A stretch of 64,000 nt of DNA from contig NZ_JAHRED010000007.1 of NCBI RefSeq assembly GCF_019084045.1, forward strand, positions 1-64,000. The letters are read 5' to 3'. The translations under genes were made by a program, and so were the position numbers. A model generated the notes under the pieces. That model ran no database searches. It saw only the letters and a program-made list of their open reading frames with translations, and was not told the DNA's origin. Positions 7,790 through 16,726 of this stretch are shown here, in pieces; position 1 is the first letter of the stretch, and each line of letters starts with the position of its first letter. Origin of the DNA: Paeniglutamicibacter quisquiliarum (GTDB lineage: Bacteria > Actinomycetota > Actinomycetes > Actinomycetales > Micrococcaceae).

Positions 7790-9339
7790 TTACCCACCTT
7801 CATTGTCTGTGCGCCCACCATGTACATGCCCAGTTCTTCCCGACTGGTCGCATCGGTCTGTTGCTCGGCGACGATTGACCCGCCGTACATCACCAACACG
7901 CGATCGGAAAGCCGCAAGATTTCGTCCATGTCGGCGGAGATGAGGACCACCGCGCAACCGGCCGCGGTGGCCTCGGCCACCTGGTTGTAAAGGAATTCGA
8001 TGGCGCCGAGATCCACGCCGCGGGTTGGCTGGGCGAGGATGATGCAATCCGGCTTGTCTTCGAGCTCGCGGGCCATGACGATTTTTTGCTGGTTGCCACC
8101 GGAGAGCGTGCTGCATTTGGCCCCGGGTCCCGAGGTCTTGATGCTGTACTTTTTGATCATGTGGGTGGACCAATGGCGCACGGTGCGGGGGAACGCCAAC
8201 CCCAGGCCTACCGGGGAGGAATCCCGCCGGATGAGGCCGGCGCTGATGCCTTCCAGCACCGTTCCGTTCAGTGGGATCCCTTCCAGGTGCCGGTCTTCGG
8301 CGACGTAGGAAAGACCCTTGGAGCGTCGTTCGGCGACGTTGAGGCCTCCGAGCTCGACATCCCGGAGACGGATGAAGCCCGCATCCAGGGGCTGGATGCC
8401 GATCAGCGTCTCTGCGAGGGTGCTCTGGCCGTTGCCTTCAACACCCGCGATGCCCAAGACTTCACCCGGACGGACGCTGAAGGAGATCGATTTCAAGGCC
8501 GCATCCGCACCGTGTTTCCCGGTTTCCAGGCCTTTGACTTCCAGCACCGTCCCGTCCGTGGGCTCGGTGCGTTCCACCCGGCCCAGATTCACATCGGTGC
8601 GCCCCGTCATGGCAGCGACAACGCTGGCCGCATCGGTCTGCGCAGCGTTGAAGGTTTGGATGGTCTGGCCGTTGCGCAACACGGTGATCCTGTCGGCCAC
8701 CGCAAACACCTCGCGGAGCTTGTGGGAAATGAAGATGACGGAGGAGCCGTCGTTCGCCAGCGTCTTGAGCAGGACGAAGAGTTCCTCCGTTTCCTGCGGG
8801 GTGAGGACCGCGGTGGGCTCGTCCAGGATTATGATCTTCGCACCCCGGTAGAGAACCTTGATGATCTCAAGTTTCTGCTGGGTGGCCACGTTCAGCGTCC
8901 CCGTGACCGTCTCCGGATCAAGACTGATTCCAAGACGTTTCATGGGTTCGACCAGGGAATCGTTGGCTGCTGCATGATCGAAGAACCCGTTGCGCCGGGG
9001 CTCCGCTCCAAGGGTGACGTTTTCGGCCACAGTGAACCCCGGTACGAGCATGAAGTGCTGGTGCACCATGCCGATCCCGTGGTTGATGGCATCCATGGGT
9101 TTCTTGAATCCGACGGGCCTCCCGTCCATGACGATGGTGCCGCCATCGGGTTGGTACATCCCGTACAGGATGCGCATCAAAGTGGTCTTGCCCGCACCGT
9201 TCTCGCCCACCAGAGCGTGGATTTCCCCCGCTTTGAGATCGAAATCAACGTCCTTGTTGGCCACCACCGGCCCGAAGATCTTGGTGATGCCCCGCAGCTC
9301 CAGAACGGGCTGGGTATCTTGTACTCCGCTACTTGGCAT
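7786..9339 (-). CDS. ABC transporter ATPase with two nucleotide-binding domains, nucleoside type
   Basis: A 517-aa protein with two ABC domains in tandem. Domain 1 has Walker A GENGAGKTT near residue 44, a degenerate signature (LNVATQQKLEI) and Walker B KIIILDEPTAVLTP. Domain 2 has a weak Walker A (GVEGNGQST near 296), a good signature (LSGGNQQKIVMARE) and CIILAQPTRGVDLG. This architecture is that of sugar and nucleoside importers. It overlaps the lipoprotein gene by 11 bases and the next permease by 4, so the four transport genes are one tightly coupled operon. Confidence 0.9.
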   Translation of the reverse strand: MPSSGVQDTQPVLELRGITKIFGPVVANKDVDFDLKAGEIHALVGENGAGKTTLMRILYGMYQPDGGTIVMDGRPVGFKKPMDAINHGIGMVHQHFMLVPGFTVAENVTLGAEPRRNGFFDHAAANDSLVEPMKRLGISLDPETVTGTLNVATQQKLEIIKVLYRGAKIIILDEPTAVLTPQETEELFVLLKTLANDGSSVIFISHKLREVFAVADRITVLRNGQTIQTFNAAQTDAASVVAAMTGRTDVNLGRVERTEPTDGTVLEVKGLETGKHGADAALKSISFSVRPGEVLGIAGVEGNGQSTLAETLIGIQPLDAGFIRLRDVELGGLNVAERRSKGLSYVAEDRHLEGIPLNGTVLEGISAGLIRRDSSPVGLGLAFPRTVRHWSTHMIKKYSIKTSGPGAKCSTLSGGNQQKIVMARELEDKPDCIILAQPTRGVDLGAIEFLYNQVAEATAAGCAVVLISADMDEILRLSDRVLVMYGGSIVAEQQTDATSREELGMYMVGAQTMKVGK

Positions 9340-10360
9340 CGAGGTTCACCACACCACTGACCAGATCCGCTTGAAGCGCTTCGAGCTGCTGGACGCTGTC
9401 TGCGGCGACCAGCTTGTTGTCGTAGAGCATTTCCCAGCCGCCTTCGGCGAAGCCGTAGCTGCGCTGTTCGCCGTGCGTCAGTTTGCCGTCGGTGAAGTCC
9501 TGAGTCATGGAGGTGATGACCTTGTCCACTCGCATGATCAGGCTGCCGGGGACTTTGCCCGGGGCGAGGGCGCTCTTGTCTGCCACAATGCCGATGGGGG
9601 CAATATCACTGCCGGATTTGGCGGCGTCGAATGCACCCGCGCCGGACAGGCCGGCGTAGGCGAAGACGCTGCGTGCCCCGCGGGTCTCGAGTCCCAGGGC
9701 AACTTCCCGACCCTTGCTCGGATCGGTGAAGGATCCGACATACTGCGCGAGCACCTTCATATCCGGTGCGATGTTGGCCGCCCCGGCGGTAAAACCGTCC
9801 TCGCAGTTCTTCACAACCGGGGCATTGACGCCGCCGATGAATCCGGTCGACGATGCAGAGGCTTCTTCGCCGACCACTGCTGCAAGCGCCCCGGCCATGA
9901 AACAGCCCTCGGCCGTGCGGAACTCGGCGGATAGCGCCTCTGGGCTGTCTACCTTGCCATCGACGAAGACGAAGGTGGTGTCCGTGTTGCGCTCTGCAAC
10001 ACCGCTCATCGCATCGATGGCTTCGAAGCCAAGGACAAAGACCAGGTCGTTCGCATCGGCGGCATCCTGCAACAGCGGCGCAAAGTTCTGTGCCTGAAGC
10101 TGGCCCTCGTAGGTCTTCACCGTCGCACCGAAATCGGACTCGAGCGTTTCAACGGCAACGCCGGCCTGGTCGAAGAAGTCCCCATCTCCGAAGGCGTTGT
10201 CTACGAAAATGCCCACCTTCAGGCCTGACTCGTCTGCCGCCGTGGAGGTCGGAGCCTGCCCTCCACATGCGCTGAGCGTGAGGGTGAGTCCAAGACCCAG
10301 GGTCAAGACCGAGAAGACCGATTTCTTGGAGAAGGGAGCGATGGTGGGAATCGATGCCAT
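9329..10360 (-). CDS. BMP-family substrate-binding lipoprotein (nucleoside-type)
   Basis: About 343 aa. The signal peptide ends in the lipobox LSAC, so the protein would be lipid-anchored outside the membrane. The mature part starts GLKVGIFVDNAFGDGDFFDQAG, close to the Bmp/PnrA/Med pattern, with FVLGFEAIDAM and KVPGSLIMRVDKVI further on. BMP proteins bind purine or pyrimidine nucleosides, though some bind other ligands. I placed the start at ATG 10360, where AAGG lies 11 bases upstream and the product begins with a normal signal peptide; an ATG at 10483 would add 41 polar residues and overlap the candidate operator. First gene of the operon. Confidence 0.85.
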   Translation of the reverse strand: MASIPTIAPFSKKSVFSVLTLGLGLTLTLSACGGQAPTSTAADESGLKVGIFVDNAFGDGDFFDQAGVAVETLESDFGATVKTYEGQLQAQNFAPLLQDAADANDLVFVLGFEAIDAMSGVAERNTDTTFVFVDGKVDSPEALSAEFRTAEGCFMAGALAAVVGEEASASSTGFIGGVNAPVVKNCEDGFTAGAANIAPDMKVLAQYVGSFTDPSKGREVALGLETRGARSVFAYAGLSGAGAFDAAKSGSDIAPIGIVADKSALAPGKVPGSLIMRVDKVITSMTQDFTDGKLTHGEQRSYGFAEGGWEMLYDNKLVAADSVQQLEALQADLVSGVVNLDAK

Positions 10361-10482
10361 GCTGTGCGCCGCCTTAAGTATGTGTGCGAGTTGCGAGTTT
10401 TTCCGAGCCGGTTGGCTGCGGGATATGGAACCACAAAAAACTGCTGGCAGATGAATTCCAGCCGGGCTTGTGATGTCCGTCA

Positions 10483-10509
10483 TGGTCTAACATATAATCA
10501 TCATATGAT
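10483..10509. promoter_or_regulatory. Candidate operator between the divergent operons
   Basis: TGGTCTAACAT at 10483-10493 matches the FadR/GntR consensus TNGTNNNACNA except for the last base. It is followed by the 10-bp palindrome ATCATATGAT at 10500-10509. Both sit between the BMP lipoprotein start and the dehydrogenase start. The FadR-type regulator encoded at 11567 is the natural candidate to bind here. Confidence 0.4.
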
Positions 10510-10590
10510 CTGAACAAGAGATCAATGCAATATTTCTTCGACCAACCAACGAACGCGGTCCCTAGGGTCCGCCGGATGGGATACCAGCCA

Positions 10591-11547
10591 ATGAGTCAGC
10601 GAGTAGTGGTAACGGACCACGCATTCCGTGATGTGGAATTTGAAAAGGCAGTCTCGGCCAAGTACGGCGCGGAGTTCGAATGCTTCTCCTGTGTCGAAAA
10701 AGATGAAACTATCCAGGCCATCCAGGATGCGGATGTCGCTTTCGTGAATTTCGCACCCATGACTCGCGAAGTCCTGGCCCGGTTCAAACCCGGCGCGACC
10801 ATAATTCGCTACGGAATCGGATACGACAATGTGGACATCGACGCCGCACGGGAATTGGGCGTGGCGGTAGCCAACGTTCCCGACTATGGAGTGGAGACCG
10901 TTGCGGATCACGCCGCCTCCAGCCTGTTGTCCCTCCTGCGGCGACTGCCGGTGTATGACGCCCTGATCAAGACCAACGGTTGGGCCAAGCCCGCCGAGGT
11001 CGGGCGGCTTCGGGGATTCAGGTCCGCCACCATTGGACTGGTGGGACTGGGGCGCATCGCCCAAGCCGTACATCGCCGACTCGAACCCTTTGGCTTCCGC
11101 TTTGTCGCCTTCGACCCATACTGCAGCCCCGAGGTCTTCACCCGGCTAAACGTCACTTCCGTCAGCCTCGAAGAGCTCGCCGAACAAGCCCACGCCGTGT
11201 CGCTGCACGCACCCAGCACTCCGGAAAACCATCATCTGGTCGGACGCGAATTCCTGGCCAGGATGCAGCCCGGAAGCGTCGTGGTGAACACCGCGCGGGG
11301 GCCCTTGGTTGATTTGGGTGCCTTGGCCGAAGCGGTACGCAACGGACGCGTGGCCGGTGCTGCCCTGGACGTCACCGATCCGGAACCGCTGCCGGCAGAC
11401 TCGCCGCTACGCGGGTTCCCGCAGGTCGTGCTGACGCCGCATGCCGCCTTCTACGACGATGATTCATTGGCAAACCTGCAGCGTTTGGCCAGCGAAGAAG
11501 CCGGGCGCGCTCTCAGTGGCCAACCGCTACGCTGCCAGATCGCCTAG
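10591..11547 (+). CDS. D-isomer-specific 2-hydroxyacid dehydrogenase (CtBP-like group)
   Basis: About 318 aa with both halves of the family. The NAD-binding motif is TIGLVGLGRIAQAVHRRL near residue 148, the catalytic arginine is in VVNTARGPLVD and the catalytic histidine in LTPHAAFYDD near the end. The GIGYDNVDIDAARELGVAVANVPDYGVETVADHA segment places it nearer the C-terminal-binding-protein/phosphoglycerate-dehydrogenase-like group than D-lactate dehydrogenase. It opens the plus-strand operon with a regulator, an SDR and an aldehyde dehydrogenase, so it may interconvert a 2-keto and a 2-hydroxy sugar acid. In-frame ATGs at 10576 and 10525 are possible starts; 10591 puts the first beta-strand at the N-terminus as in relatives. 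Confidence 0.82.
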   Translation: MSQRVVVTDHAFRDVEFEKAVSAKYGAEFECFSCVEKDETIQAIQDADVAFVNFAPMTREVLARFKPGATIIRYGIGYDNVDIDAARELGVAVANVPDYGVETVADHAASSLLSLLRRLPVYDALIKTNGWAKPAEVGRLRGFRSATIGLVGLGRIAQAVHRRLEPFGFRFVAFDPYCSPEVFTRLNVTSVSLEELAEQAHAVSLHAPSTPENHHLVGREFLARMQPGSVVVNTARGPLVDLGALAEAVRNGRVAGAALDVTDPEPLPADSPLRGFPQVVLTPHAAFYDDDSLANLQRLASEEAGRALSGQPLRCQIA

Positions 11548-11566
11548 GAACTAGGACACTTGAATC

Positions 11567-12313
11567 ATGCGCAATGAAAACCAGACAACCATGGGGTTGC
11601 TTTCAACGCCCCGTCCGAAACGCAACAGGCTCTCGGAGCAAGTCGCCGATCAGATCACCGCCGACCTTATTGGCCGGGGCCTGAAACCGGATGACCGACT
11701 GGAAACGGAACCGGTACTCGCTGAGCACTACGGTGTCAGCCGGTCCGTGATCCGCGAAGCCGGCCGGATTCTGGACGAACGCGGGTTGGTGGATATCCGT
11801 CCGGGACGCGGCATGGTTGTTGCACACTTCGATGGGTCCGGTATTTCTCGACAGTACGCGCTCATGCTCGAGCTTACCGGCGGAACCTTCCGCCAGCTCA
11901 TGGAGATGCGTCTGGTGATGGAAGTCGGAATGACCGAGCTGGCCGCACTGAACCATACGGATGAGGACAAAGCGCGGATCAGGGAAGCCCTCGCAGGCTA
12001 CAACACCGCCGGCACTGACCAGCAAATGGCGTTGGAATGGGACCTCGCGTTCCACCGAGCCATTGCGTTGGCATCCGCCAACCCATTCTTTGTTCATAGT
12101 GTCGAGCCAATCAACGAATACCTGCGCAAGACCTACAAGACCAGTTTGGGTTATGTTGCCGAGCAACACGCGACCATGAACGAACACACGGCCATCGCCG
12201 AGGCAATCTTTGCCCGCGATGGTAGCAAGGCGGCGGCAATGGCCCGCGCCCACCTGGAGCGCGTCCTCGCCGCCAGCGAACACCTCACGACAACCAAGAA
12301 AGACAACCCATGA
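11567..12313 (+). CDS. FadR-subfamily GntR transcriptional regulator
   Basis: A 248-aa regulator. The winged helix-turn-helix at residues ~18-85 (LSEQVADQITADLI, LETEPVLAEHYGVSRSVIREA, VDIRPGRGMVV) is followed by an FCD ligand-binding domain at ~105-240. The latter has likely metal-binding histidines, including DLAFHRAIA and EHTAIAEAI. FCD regulators usually bind a sugar acid or other carboxylate that relieves repression. It lies inside the operon and probably controls both divergent operons through the site near 10490. The next gene overlaps by four bases. Confidence 0.88.
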   Translation: MRNENQTTMGLLSTPRPKRNRLSEQVADQITADLIGRGLKPDDRLETEPVLAEHYGVSRSVIREAGRILDERGLVDIRPGRGMVVAHFDGSGISRQYALMLELTGGTFRQLMEMRLVMEVGMTELAALNHTDEDKARIREALAGYNTAGTDQQMALEWDLAFHRAIALASANPFFVHSVEPINEYLRKTYKTSLGYVAEQHATMNEHTAIAEAIFARDGSKAAAMARAHLERVLAASEHLTTTKKDNP

Positions 12314-13119
12314 ACACGGCAAGTAAAGAACAGCAGGCAAACGACACGCTAGCTTGCCTGCCCAGCAGCTTCAGCCTGGCAGGAAAGCACATCCTCGTCA
12401 CCGGAGCCGGCCGCGGTCTGGGACAGGGAATGGCCTTGTCGGTGGCGGCCTGCGGCGGACGCGTCACTGCGATCTCCCGTTCGGCCGACGAACTGGCCCA
12501 GACGGCAGAACTGGCAGCGGAACATGGCGGGAAATGCGCCATTTTGCCCGCAGACCTGTCGGACGTGGCCGGGATTGACGAGCTGGTCCGTGCTGCGGCA
12601 GAGAACGGGCCGATCGACGGAGTGATCCATGCAGCAGGCGTGCAGTTGCGCAAGGATGCCGTGGATATAACCCCGGAGGACTGGAACTTTGTCCAGACAA
12701 TGAACCTGCAGGCACCGTTCTTCCTGAGCGCTGCCATTGCCCGGCTGCAGAAGCAGGAAAAGCGTGGGGGCTCGCACGTCTTCATCGGCTCCCTCAACAG
12801 CAGCATCGGGTTGCCGCGTATCGCACCGTATGTCGCAACGAAGACGGGGATCGTCGGCGTCGCCCGCTCGCTGTCGGCCGAATGGGCCGCGGACGGCATC
12901 CGGGCCAATGTCATCGGGCCGGGCTACTTCCGGACAAAGCTCACCGAAGACCTGCTGGCACAACCTGAGCAACACGCGCGGATCATGGGCAGGATTCCCA
13001 TGCGTCGCTTGGGCGACCCGTCCGATCTGGGCGGCATGGCGGTCTTCCTGCTCTCCGACGCTTCGAGCTATATCACCGGGCAGCTGATGAATGTCGACGG
13101 CGGCTGGCTGGGAGCCTGA
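12310..13119 (+). CDS. SDR-family NAD(P)-dependent oxidoreductase
   Basis: A 269-aa classical short-chain dehydrogenase: cofactor motif VTGAGRGLGQGMA near residue 33, NAG-equivalent HAAGVQ, serine in IGSLNSS and the catalytic pair in APYVATKTG. It ends with the common ITGQLMNVDGGWLGA. The sequence resembles gluconate 5-dehydrogenase/pentose dehydrogenase relatives, suiting oxidation of a pentose or a sugar acid. It is coupled by ATGA overlap to the regulator and followed after 57 bases by the aldehyde dehydrogenase. Confidence 0.85.
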   Translation: MNTASKEQQANDTLACLPSSFSLAGKHILVTGAGRGLGQGMALSVAACGGRVTAISRSADELAQTAELAAEHGGKCAILPADLSDVAGIDELVRAAAENGPIDGVIHAAGVQLRKDAVDITPEDWNFVQTMNLQAPFFLSAAIARLQKQEKRGGSHVFIGSLNSSIGLPRIAPYVATKTGIVGVARSLSAEWAADGIRANVIGPGYFRTKLTEDLLAQPEQHARIMGRIPMRRLGDPSDLGGMAVFLLSDASSYITGQLMNVDGGWLGA

Positions 13120-13176
13120 AAACCGCTCGGCAGCCAGTCGGCACACGAACATTACAAGAACCACAAGAGGAGAACC

Positions 13177-14748
13177 ATGACGTTGGTCGCTAGTTCAATC
13201 ATTGCGGGACAGCCCGTTACCGGCAACGCAGGACAGGTGCGGGGCATCAACCCGGCCACCGGGGAAAGCCTGGACCCCACATTTACCTTCGTTGACGAGG
13301 CCGCCGTGGACCAAGCAGCGGAAGCCGCCTGGCAGGCCTTTGACATTTACCGCAGCACTTCGCCCGAGCAGCGCGCTGCATTCCTTGAACTCATCGCCCA
13401 GTACATTGAAGCCGACAAGGATCGCATTGTGGAACGGGCCGGACTGGAAACCGGGTTACCTCAAGGGCGCCTGACCGGAGAACTGGGGCGAACCACCGGA
13501 CAGCTGCGGGCCTTCGCCGCAGAACTGCGCATCGGTGCGCACCAAGAAATCCGCATTAACACCGCCCAACCAGACCGGTTACCAGCACCCTCACCAGACC
13601 TGCGCCAGCGACAAATCCCGCTGGGCCCGGTCGCCGTCTTCGGGGCAAGTAACTTCCCCTTGGCATTCTCTACTGCGGGCGGCGACACCGCCTCCGCATT
13701 GGCTGCGGGATGTCCCGTCGTCGTCAAGGCCCACAATGCCCACCCCGGCACCGCGGCGCTGGTTGGCCAGGCCGTCACCCTGGCCGCAACCGAAGCGGGA
13801 ATGCCCGCCGGGGTCTTCTCGCAGCTCTTCGGGGCCGGTTCCAGCGTGGGGCAACGACTGGTGGCCCACCACCGAATCAAGGCCGTTGGCTTCACCGGAT
13901 CGCGCGGAGCGGGAATTGCTCTCATGAAGACCGCTGCAGCACGTCCGGAACCGATTCCCGTCTATGCTGAAATGTCCAGCATCAACCCCGTAGTGATCTT
14001 TCCCGGCGCTCTCTCAACCGGTGCTCAGGACCTCGCGGCCGGTTTCGTTTCGTCGCTGACCATGGGATCGGGCCAATTCTGCACCAATCCCGGACTGATC
14101 TTCGTTCCCGCCAAGGATTCGGGCTTTGTCGACGCGGCAGGCAGCACACTGGCTTCCACCGACGGGCAGACCATGCTGACCACCGGCATCTGTGGTTCAT
14201 ACTTCGAAGGGGTCGTCCGGCTAGCCGAAACCCCGGGGATCACGGCCGTTTCCGCAGGAAAGGAACTGCCGGGCCGGAACGCACCGGCACCGGCGTTGTT
14301 CCTCACCGACACCGATACCTTCCGGAGCGTTCCGGATCTGCAGGAGGAAATCTTCGGATCCGCAGCGCTGGTAGTGCAGTACCGGGACGAACCAGACCTG
14401 GTCTTTGCGCTGGAGACTCTGCAGGGCCAACTGACTGCAACGGTGCACGCAGTCGAGGAAGATTCCTCGGAAGTCCAAGCCATCATGCCAGTTCTGGAAC
14501 GCAAGGTCGGAAGGATCCTCTTCAACGGCTGGCCCACCGGGGTGGAGGTCAACGACTCGATGGTGCACGGCGGTCCGTTCCCTGCAACCTCCGATTCCCG
14601 AACTACGTCAGTGGGATCACTGGCCATATATCGTTTTCAGCGACCGGTGAGCTACCAGAACATCCCATCGAACCTGTTGCCGGAAGCGCTACAGGATGCC
14701 AATCCCTGGGGACTGCCACGACGCGTTGACGGTTCGCTGCAGAGCTAA
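13177..14748 (+). CDS. NADP-dependent aldehyde dehydrogenase, 2-oxoglutarate-semialdehyde dehydrogenase type
   Basis: A 523-aa aldehyde dehydrogenase of the long ~520-residue group that includes the 2,5-dioxovalerate (alpha-ketoglutarate semialdehyde) dehydrogenases. Visible motifs are GPVAVFGASNFPLAFSTAGGDTASALAAGCPVVVKAHNAHP, the general base in VYAEMSSINPVV and the catalytic cysteine in GSGQFCTNPG. This enzyme would complete an oxidative pentose route by converting 2-oxoglutarate semialdehyde, the product expected from the XylX-like enzyme of the facing operon, to 2-oxoglutarate. AGGAG precedes the ATG. The gene ends 40 bases before a perfect hairpin. Confidence 0.88.
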   Translation: MTLVASSIIAGQPVTGNAGQVRGINPATGESLDPTFTFVDEAAVDQAAEAAWQAFDIYRSTSPEQRAAFLELIAQYIEADKDRIVERAGLETGLPQGRLTGELGRTTGQLRAFAAELRIGAHQEIRINTAQPDRLPAPSPDLRQRQIPLGPVAVFGASNFPLAFSTAGGDTASALAAGCPVVVKAHNAHPGTAALVGQAVTLAATEAGMPAGVFSQLFGAGSSVGQRLVAHHRIKAVGFTGSRGAGIALMKTAAARPEPIPVYAEMSSINPVVIFPGALSTGAQDLAAGFVSSLTMGSGQFCTNPGLIFVPAKDSGFVDAAGSTLASTDGQTMLTTGICGSYFEGVVRLAETPGITAVSAGKELPGRNAPAPALFLTDTDTFRSVPDLQEEIFGSAALVVQYRDEPDLVFALETLQGQLTATVHAVEEDSSEVQAIMPVLERKVGRILFNGWPTGVEVNDSMVHGGPFPATSDSRTTSVGSLAIYRFQRPVSYQNIPSNLLPEALQDANPWGLPRRVDGSLQS

Positions 14749-14788
14749 ACCAATTTCTCGCGCATGTTGGTGAACCGTATGAATTGAT

Positions 14789-14836
14789 AAAATGTCGTAC
14801 GCCAAGGTATTTGTCTTCCTTGGCGTACGACATTTT
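14789..14836. terminator. Perfect 19-bp hairpin terminator
   Basis: AAAATGTCGTACGCCAAGG (14789-14807) pairs exactly with 14818-14836 around a 10-base loop. The A-start and T-end make it work in either direction. It follows the aldehyde dehydrogenase (+) and faces the DUF2075 gene (-). Confidence 0.85.
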
Positions 14837-14920
14837 CTTATCCAGGCTCACCATCTGGCCAGATCCCTCCCCATCACGATTGCTGCAGGAATCCGAATTT
14901 TCAGGATTCCCGCACTCCAA

Positions 14921-14949
14921 CCGCCGATAATCGCACATATGACATCGAC
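14921..14949 (+). repeat. GCCGATAAT-type boundary motif, copy C
   Basis: The core CGCCGATAATCGCACATATG begins at 14922, and TGA-C-ATCG continues to 14947. Copy D at 36181 agrees at all but three positions over about 25 bases. The motif sits 53 bases before the end of the GIY-YIG/DUF2075 module. A small inverted repeat (GGAATCC ... GGATTCC, 14889-14910) lies just upstream. Confidence 0.55.
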
Positions 14950-15001
14950 ATGTTGATGATTTTAGAGACCCGAGAAACCTGCGCATCGCCGCGGACAACG
15001 A

Positions 15002-16726
15002 TTACTTGGTCTCTGACAGGTAGCCCCTCAAGTATTCACGAAGCGGTCTATCGCACACGTACACGTACGTGCCAAGAATTCCTCTGGTCATGAGCACTGC
15101 GTAGACGTTCGTGATGTAGCGCAGGAGATCATTATCAGAGTAGGTAATCCCCAGCTTCGGATTGTTCTCTTTCCCCTTCTTATCGAAATAGCTTGCTCGA
15201 TGGATGTATATCCGTTGTTCCACTGGATCGAATCTGAGGTCTGGCCCGATAATCACACCGGCATAATTGAGGTCATATCCTTGCACAGTGTGGATGGAAC
15301 CAACTTCGTTGATTGAGCCAGCTGTATTGATCCAGTCTTTCTGGGTCTGGTTCCAGCGAAACTCTGATCCATCGATTTCGATGTCAAACGCAGTCGCGTC
15401 GTTCCGAGATTTCCATTCCCATGCATAACCAGCAACGAGACGTGCGAGTTGGCTTTCCGATTCCCGTGCTGAAATCTCATCGGCCATGATTCGGATGTCA
15501 TCAAAGAACCGAAGATCGTAGTCGCCAAAACGAGTTGGCACCGGGGGCGCTGGCGAAAGGACCGCTCGAACATAGTCCACGTAGTCGGCCCCTCCCCTAA
15601 CTCGCATTTGGGAAAACAACCGGTAGTAGCGCGCATCGAGCTTAGAGTTGTCGATGAGGGATTTCAGCACGTTTTCCGGTAGATCGGCAGGGCGGACGCT
15701 CTGCGCAGAATCTACAAGCAGAACCTGGTGCGTGCTCTTCTCACGTATCCAATCAAGCTGCGTATATGAAAGGCGATCGGAGCCGAAGAGTTTTTCGTTG
15801 ATTTCCCGAAACTTCTTATTTTGCGGTCCGGACGGTTGATTGGCTCTCTGGTTAAGCCGATGCGATTCGTCAACGATGAGAAGATCGTATTTTCCCTCGA
15901 TCGCTCCCAAATCAAAAGGGCTCAACACCATTTCGGGAGCAAGTAGCGGCGTCTTCTTGAAGACCTTACGTATTGAATCACGTAGTGACTGTTGAGGGAC
16001 GACGAGTCCGATCCGGAATCCTTGCAGGAGTTCGCGATGTCCATCAAGGAAGAAATCCGAAAACAGCGAGTCACTGTCGAAGTCTTCAGCTGGCTCAGAA
16101 TTCTGGATATCCCGCAGTAGTTTCATCATGTAAATGGCGACAATGGTCTTGCCCGTCCCAGGGTCACCTTGAACGACGATGGTTCCCGATGATCCGCTCT
16201 CGATATCGCTAAATAGTCCCTCAAGAATATCTTCCACTGCTGTTGCTTGATCATGGTTGAGCGCCTTGAACGGTGAGAACTTGAATAGGTCGCTGTTTTC
16301 AATTTGCGGTATTGTCCGCTGGAATAATCCTTCGGATCGAAGGTCTTCAAATACTTCCTGAAACGTCTTCCTATATTCATCGCGATCGTAGTAATCCCGT
16401 TCGGTGACACCTTCATTGCGATTGAGCACTTGGTAACGACCCTCGCCCGCAAATAGCCGAATCAGGAAAGACTCAAGATCAAGGCATGCAGACTTGTTGA
16501 ATGTTTCGTTCACAACGACTCGCAAGGACGTGAGATCTGCCTTTTCAGCAGAAGCCTGGTGTTGGTTCATGCGGGCCGAGGCGTTGAGGGTCTCACCGAC
16601 ATAAATCTTCGTTGCGTTGTTGAGCGTATACACCACTGGCCAATTAGTGAATCTATCTCCGAGCGTCCTCATCTCACGGGCCGCAGAAGCTGTAAATCGG
16701 AGGTGTTCGACCTTAAAGTCGGTCAT
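15002..16726 (-). CDS. GIY-YIG nuclease - DUF2075 (Schlafen-type helicase/ATPase) fusion, candidate defence protein
   Basis: A 574-aa protein. Residues ~28-100 form a GIY-YIG-like domain (VVYTLNNATKIYVGETLNASARMNQH), the variant fused to DUF2075 proteins. Residues ~150-570 are a P-loop ATPase with superfamily-1 helicase features: Walker A GDPGTGKTIVA near 190, Walker B DLLIVDESHRLNQRAN near 285 and the late motif HTVQGYDLNYAGVIIGPD near 490. The gene is visibly AT-richer than its neighbours, suggesting transfer. Its start overlaps the end of the MazG-like gene by 14 bases, so the two are made together. Anti-phage or nucleic-acid surveillance is inferred from domain types; no experiment is implied. 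Confidence 0.82.
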   Translation of the reverse strand: MTDFKVEHLRFTASAAREMRTLGDRFTNWPVVYTLNNATKIYVGETLNASARMNQHQASAEKADLTSLRVVVNETFNKSACLDLESFLIRLFAGEGRYQVLNRNEGVTERDYYDRDEYRKTFQEVFEDLRSEGLFQRTIPQIENSDLFKFSPFKALNHDQATAVEDILEGLFSDIESGSSGTIVVQGDPGTGKTIVAIYMMKLLRDIQNSEPAEDFDSDSLFSDFFLDGHRELLQGFRIGLVVPQQSLRDSIRKVFKKTPLLAPEMVLSPFDLGAIEGKYDLLIVDESHRLNQRANQPSGPQNKKFREINEKLFGSDRLSYTQLDWIREKSTHQVLLVDSAQSVRPADLPENVLKSLIDNSKLDARYYRLFSQMRVRGGADYVDYVRAVLSPAPPVPTRFGDYDLRFFDDIRIMADEISARESESQLARLVAGYAWEWKSRNDATAFDIEIDGSEFRWNQTQKDWINTAGSINEVGSIHTVQGYDLNYAGVIIGPDLRFDPVEQRIYIHRASYFDKKGKENNPKLGITYSDNDLLRYITNVYAVLMTRGILGTYVYVCDRPLREYLRGYLSETK

